DNA of 15,660 nucleotides, from positions 1 through 15,660 of the forward strand of contig DYIS01000023.1 of assembly GCA_020723545.1 (NCBI GenBank). The letters are read 5' to 3'. Numbering within the stretch: position 1 is the stretch's first letter; each line of letters begins with the position of its first letter. Under the pieces are notes generated by a model. That model had not been told where the DNA came from. It worked only from the letters and a program-made list of their open reading frames with translations, and searched no databases. Below are positions 13,960-15,660 of the stretch, one piece after another. The DNA is from Ktedonobacter racemifer (lineage in GTDB: Bacteria > Chloroflexota > DTOL01 > JACQYG01). The position numbers and the translations under genes are program-made.

Positions 13960-15255
13960 ATGACCTATGTTAAGGCACTGCGCTGCCGGGAGTGCGGGCG
14001 AGAGTACCCTCAGGGGCCGGCATACGTCTGCGAGTTCTGCTTCGGGCCCTTGGAGGTGGCTTACGACTACCAGGCCATCCAGCGGGACATCAGCCGGAAG
14101 GCTATCGCTGCCGGCCCAGGCAGCATCTGGCGATACCAGGCCCTCCTGCCCGTCCAACGGGCTTCCCAGGCCGACCTGGGCGCCGGCTGGACGCCGCTGA
14201 TAAAGGCCAACAACCTGGCCAGGGCCCTGGGCTTACGGGAACTCTACCTCAAAAACGATTGCGTCAATCCCACCTACTCCTTCAAGGATCGGGTGGTGGC
14301 GGTGGCCGCGGCCAAGGCGTTGGAGTTCGGCTTCGACACCCTGGCCTGCGCTTCCACGGGCAACCTGGCGGCGGCGGTCTCCGCCCAGGCGGCAAAGGCC
14401 GGGCTGCGGGCCTACGTCTTCATCCCTGCCGACCTGGAGCAGGGCAAGATCGTTGGCGCGGCCGTCTATGGAGCTACCCTGGTGTCCGTTCAGGGAAATT
14501 ACGACCAGGCCAACCGCCTGGCCAGCGAGGTGGCCGACCGCTATGGCTGGGCCTTCGTCAATATCAACCTGCGCCCCTACTATGCCGAGGGCTCCAAGAC
14601 CCTGGCCTTTGAGGTGGCCGAACAGTTGGGCTGGCGGGCCCCCGACCACGTGGTGGTCCCCATCGCCTCCGGATCGCTGTTCACCAAGATCTGGAAGGGT
14701 TGGAACGAGCTGGCCGAAGTGGGCCTCCTCGATGGCCAACGACCCCGAATGACCGGTGCACAGGCGGCGGGCTGCTCGCCGGTGGCCGCCGCCTTCGCTA
14801 CCGGGAGCTGGGACATCCGACCGGTGAAGCCCTGGAGCATCGCCAAATCGCTGGCCATAGGTAACCCGGCCGATGGCCACTATGCCCTGAAGGTGGCTCG
14901 CGAATCGGGCGGTTACATCGAGATGGTCCAGGAGCAGGAGATCGCCCAGGGGGTTGCCCTCCTGGCCCGCACCGAGGGTCTCTTCGCCGAGACAGCCGCG
15001 GGCGTCACCGTGGCGGCCCTCCAGCAACTGGCCAACCGGGGGAAGATCGGCCGCGACGAGGTGACCGTGGCCTACATCACTGGCAACGGCCTGAAGACCC
15101 AGGAGGCGGTGGCGGGTGCCCTGGCCCCCGCCCTGGTCATATCGCCCACCCTGACCTCCTTCGAGCAGGCCCTGGCCGGGCAAATATCTCCCTCGGACCG
15201 AAGTCGCGAGGCAGAGGCTAATACTCACACACGAAGGGAGAGTTTCCAGAAATGA
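13960..15255 (+). CDS. Threonine-synthase-family PLP enzyme, candidate homocysteine synthase
   Basis: This 431-residue fold-type II PLP enzyme is a paralogue of threonine synthase. It has an N-terminal zinc-ribbon-like segment (C9-x2-C12 and C24-x2-C27) that the ThrC at 11147 lacks. The PLP lysine is K109 in N-P-T-Y-S-F-K-D-R-V. Canonical ThrC has G where this has Y and V (T-G-S-F-K-D-R-G), and its G-N-A-G-N phosphate loop is here A-S-G-S-L near 235-240. These changes suggest altered substrate or nucleophile handling while O-phosphohomoserine binding is kept. The leader carries a SAM riboswitch and a Met T-box, and the stop overlaps a CysO-like sulfur carrier. I infer homocysteine synthesis from O-phosphohomoserine and a protein thiocarboxylate. 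A plain second threonine synthase is the conservative alternative. ATG 13960 follows GGAGGAGGGG (13943-13952). Confidence 0.85.
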   Translation: MTYVKALRCRECGREYPQGPAYVCEFCFGPLEVAYDYQAIQRDISRKAIAAGPGSIWRYQALLPVQRASQADLGAGWTPLIKANNLARALGLRELYLKNDCVNPTYSFKDRVVAVAAAKALEFGFDTLACASTGNLAAAVSAQAAKAGLRAYVFIPADLEQGKIVGAAVYGATLVSVQGNYDQANRLASEVADRYGWAFVNINLRPYYAEGSKTLAFEVAEQLGWRAPDHVVVPIASGSLFTKIWKGWNELAEVGLLDGQRPRMTGAQAAGCSPVAAAFATGSWDIRPVKPWSIAKSLAIGNPADGHYALKVARESGGYIEMVQEQEIAQGVALLARTEGLFAETAAGVTVAALQQLANRGKIGRDEVTVAYITGNGLKTQEAVAGALAPALVISPTLTSFEQALAGQISPSDRSREAEANTHTRRESFQK

Positions 15256-15527
15256 GCAGCATCGTGCGCATCCCCACCCCGCTCGGGAAGCTGACGGCGG
15301 GGGCACGGGAGATCAGCGTCAACAGTGAGACCGTCGGCGCCTGCATCGCTCAGTTGGAGGCGCGGTTCCCCGGCCTAGGCGAGCGCCTCTGCGACGAGCG
15401 GGGCGAGCTCCGTCGCTTCATCAATGTCTATGTCAACGGCGAGGATGTGCGCTTCCTGGCCGGGCTGGCTACGCCGCTCCGCCCTGGCGATGAGGTCTAC
15501 ATCGTTCCGGCGATGGCTGGAGGGTAG
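15252..15527 (+). CDS. MoaD/ThiS-family sulfur carrier protein, CysO-like
   Basis: This 91-residue beta-grasp protein ends in A-G-G, the C-terminal Gly-Gly that is adenylated and converted to a thiocarboxylate in sulfur carriers. Its C-terminal half ('INVYVNGEDVRF', then 'LATPLRPGDEVYIVPA') is very close to mycobacterial CysO, which delivers sulfide to the PLP enzyme CysM for cysteine synthesis, and less like ThiS or MoaD proper. The ATG overlaps the previous stop as ATGA (15252-15255), so translation of the two genes is probably coupled and the proteins are likely partners. No activating E1-like (MoeB/ThiF) gene or Mec-type JAMM protease is present in the window. They may lie downstream or elsewhere. 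Confidence 0.9.
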   Translation: MSSIVRIPTPLGKLTAGAREISVNSETVGACIAQLEARFPGLGERLCDERGELRRFINVYVNGEDVRFLAGLATPLRPGDEVYIVPAMAGG

Positions 15528-15547
15528 CTTCGGGCTGGATTAAGGGA

Positions 15548-15593
15548 CGATGAAAGCGATTGACATCGCTAAGAGTGAGATGTCAGGTCATCG
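15548..15593. repeat. Nested inverted repeat after the sulfur-carrier gene
   Basis: An outer stem, CGATGA (15548-15553) with TCATCG (15588-15593), encloses an inner 7-bp stem, TGACATC (15561-15567) with GATGTCA (15579-15585). No T run follows, so it is not a typical intrinsic terminator. It could be a 3' stabilising structure or an operator for the downstream promoter. Confidence 0.5.
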
Positions 15594-15625
15594 GAGATTT
15601 GCCAAGGGAGCACGGTATTCAAGTA

Positions 15626-15655
15626 TTGACTTTCCTGGTCCAACTGTGGTATATT
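15626..15655 (+). promoter_or_regulatory. Promoter at the window edge for a downstream unit
   Basis: TTGACT (15626-15631) and TATATT (15650-15655) are 18 bases apart. It points out of the window, so the gene it serves is not visible. Confidence 0.6.
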
Positions 15656-15660
15656 AATAA

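Noticed and set aside
15252..15527. Thiamine (ThiS) or molybdopterin (MoaD) carrier
   Set aside because: The C-terminal half is much closer to CysO, and no thiamine or molybdenum-cofactor genes are nearby. The context is methionine-related.
1..15660. CRISPR arrays, tRNA or rRNA genes, insertion sequences, phage or defence genes
   Set aside because: No regularly spaced repeats, cloverleaf genes, transposases or phage-like genes are visible on either strand.

Overview
The window is a bacterial biosynthesis region of about 15.7 kb with every gene on the plus strand. It carries central carbon entry genes, then the aspartate-to-threonine pathway, then a two-gene unit that its leader RNA marks as methionine-related. 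The host is probably an anaerobic or thermophilic-type lineage such as Chloroflexota. This is inferred from a citrate synthase of the homocitrate-synthase fold, an Aquifex-type single-chain aconitase, an archaeal-type aspartate-semialdehyde dehydrogenase, and Gram-positive-style leader RNAs (SAM-I riboswitch and T-box) in a GC-rich genome. The phylum cannot be proved from this sequence alone.

Region 1 (1-6880). A strong promoter (327-355) is followed by a structured leader with a 35-codon ORF and an intrinsic terminator (535-567). Next come a divergent ATP-type PEP carboxykinase (611-2395), a probable (Re)-citrate synthase (2432-3721), aconitase (3714-5639) and an isocitrate-dehydrogenase-family enzyme (5852-6880). 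Together they would link PEP and oxaloacetate and carry oxaloacetate plus acetyl-CoA to 2-oxoglutarate and glutamate. The PEP carboxykinase gene and the DNA upstream of it look less GC-rich than the rest.

Region 2 (6899-13143). A second strong promoter and a second leader with an intrinsic terminator (7043-7072) precede asd, lysC, hom, thrC and thrB. These are the whole route from aspartate to threonine except aspartate-semialdehyde production upstream of asd, which lysC supplies. ThrB makes O-phosphohomoserine, the branch-point metabolite for the next unit.

Region 3 (13283-15527). This is the most interesting part. A third strong promoter drives a leader of about 640 nt that contains two regulatory RNAs in series: a SAM-I (S-box) riboswitch with its own terminator, then a T-box riboswitch with its own terminator. 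The T-box specifier codon aligns as AUG (methionine). They control a diverged threonine-synthase paralogue whose stop codon overlaps the start of a CysO-like sulfur-carrier protein ending in Gly-Gly. Two independent methionine signals in front of a 'threonine synthase' argue that the pair makes homocysteine from O-phosphohomoserine, with sulfur delivered as a protein thiocarboxylate. The window closes with a nested hairpin and a further promoter pointing out of the window.
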